DNA from: CAJWPI01 sp964571215
GTDB lineage: Bacteria > Pseudomonadota > Gammaproteobacteria > Magnimaribacterales > Magnimaribacteraceae
DNA: 64,000 bases
Assembly (NCBI GenBank): GCA_964571215.1
Contig: CAZMZZ010000002.1
Span: forward strand, 1-64,000
Reading direction: 5' to 3'
The notes beneath the pieces were generated by a model that saw only the letters and a list, made by a program, of their open reading frames with translations, did not search any database and was not told the DNA's origin. The position numbers were made by a program, and so were the translations under genes. Below, piece by piece: positions 63,881 to 64,000 of this stretch (positions are counted from its first letter, which is position 1; each line of letters begins with the position of its first letter).

Positions 63881-64000
63881 ACCTTAATGTAGGTAAGAGA
63901 ATTAATTTGCTTTTTGTTTGTTATAGCTTTTTCTTCATATTTAGACTTTGGAATAGATTGTAAGGCGATTGGTAATTCTTCAGCTTTAAGCTTCTTCCAT
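63877..64000 (-). CDS. C-terminal end of an unidentified protein (partial)
   Basis: An open frame enters from the right edge and ends in TAA at 63877-63879, inside the rdgB stop region. It shows 40 residues, rich in Lys and Glu (KKLKAEELPIALQ near its start, ending LTYIKV). Convergent, overlapping stops are usual in this window, which supports a real gene end. I do not recognise the family from this fragment. Confidence 0.5.
   Translation of the reverse strand, partial: WKKLKAEELPIALQSIPKSKYEEKAITNKKQINSLTYIKV

Noticed and set aside
1..64000. CRISPR arrays, insertion sequences, rRNA genes or prophage genes
   Set aside because: No regularly spaced repeats, transposase, integrase or rRNA sequence was seen on either strand.

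Overview
The window is a gene-dense, AT-rich stretch of a bacterial chromosome, with about 78 protein genes, one tRNA gene and no rRNA, insertion sequence or CRISPR array. No gap without a gene exceeds 300 bases, and many neighbouring genes overlap by 1 to 25 bases. The gene families and their order point to a Gammaproteobacterium with a streamlined genome: gmk-rpoZ-spoT-ridA-recG beside a divergent pyrE, yggS-proC-yggT-metX-metW-rdgB, lgt-thyA-folA, tsaD divergent from rpsU-yqeY, cmoA-cmoB, and a TonB2-type energising operon. High AT content, tight packing, a membrane pyrophosphatase and outer-membrane uptake machinery fit an uncultured marine lineage such as SAR86. That placement is inference; the window contains no 16S rRNA or other decisive marker.

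Layout: 1-2129, two hot-dog (MaoC-like) proteins and an MFS transporter. 2135-4745, folate genes (folB, folK), tsaD and the rpsU-yqeY remnant of the macromolecular synthesis operon. 4748-7347, two exported amidohydrolase paralogues, one without its metal ligands. 7392-14323, ribE and pyrE, then gmk-rpoZ-spoT-ridA-recG. 14346-16467, wobble-uridine modification (cmoA, cmoB) and an acetyltransferase. 16464-19979, a membrane pyrophosphatase, a dicarboxylate/amino-acid symporter and a 55-residue rubredoxin. 20085-26858, ubiA, an N-acyltransferase, a base-excision glycosylase, a DUF1249 protein, the nitrogen sensor pair ntrB-ntrC, a membrane protein and a rhodanese. 26920-31697, gpmA, hisBHAF, mutY and an iron-trafficking protein. 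31743-33045, tRNA-Phe, a lone DNA methyltransferase and a degenerate copy of the tRNA 3' end. 33072-38560, a DUF1295 membrane protein, a GFA protein, zapE, a reductase, hspQ and an aminotransferase. 38781-45109, the complete gcvT-gcvH-gcvP operon, a HAD phosphatase, rppH and an NRDE protein. 45149-50026, transporters, then lgt-thyA-folA. 50027-55235, a six-gene TonB2-like operon. 55390-64000, a fused DUF1295-phosphatidylserine decarboxylase, efp, argS, yggS-proC-yggT, a riboswitch-controlled metX-metW pair, rdgB and one cut-off gene.

The genes serve core metabolism (folate/thymidylate, riboflavin, pyrimidine, histidine, proline, methionine, glycine oxidation), translation quality, stress signalling (SpoT, NtrBC, HspQ) and membrane energetics (pyrophosphatase, Na+ symporters, TonB). 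The two most distinctive items are a SAM-II-like riboswitch in front of metX, in which the antiterminator reuses the conserved ligand-binding strand, and a single polypeptide joining a DUF1295 membrane domain to phosphatidylserine decarboxylase.

Unusual start codons recur. TTG is the best-supported start for folK, an amidohydrolase, zapE, gcvT, rppH and efp; GTG for hisH and the rubredoxin.
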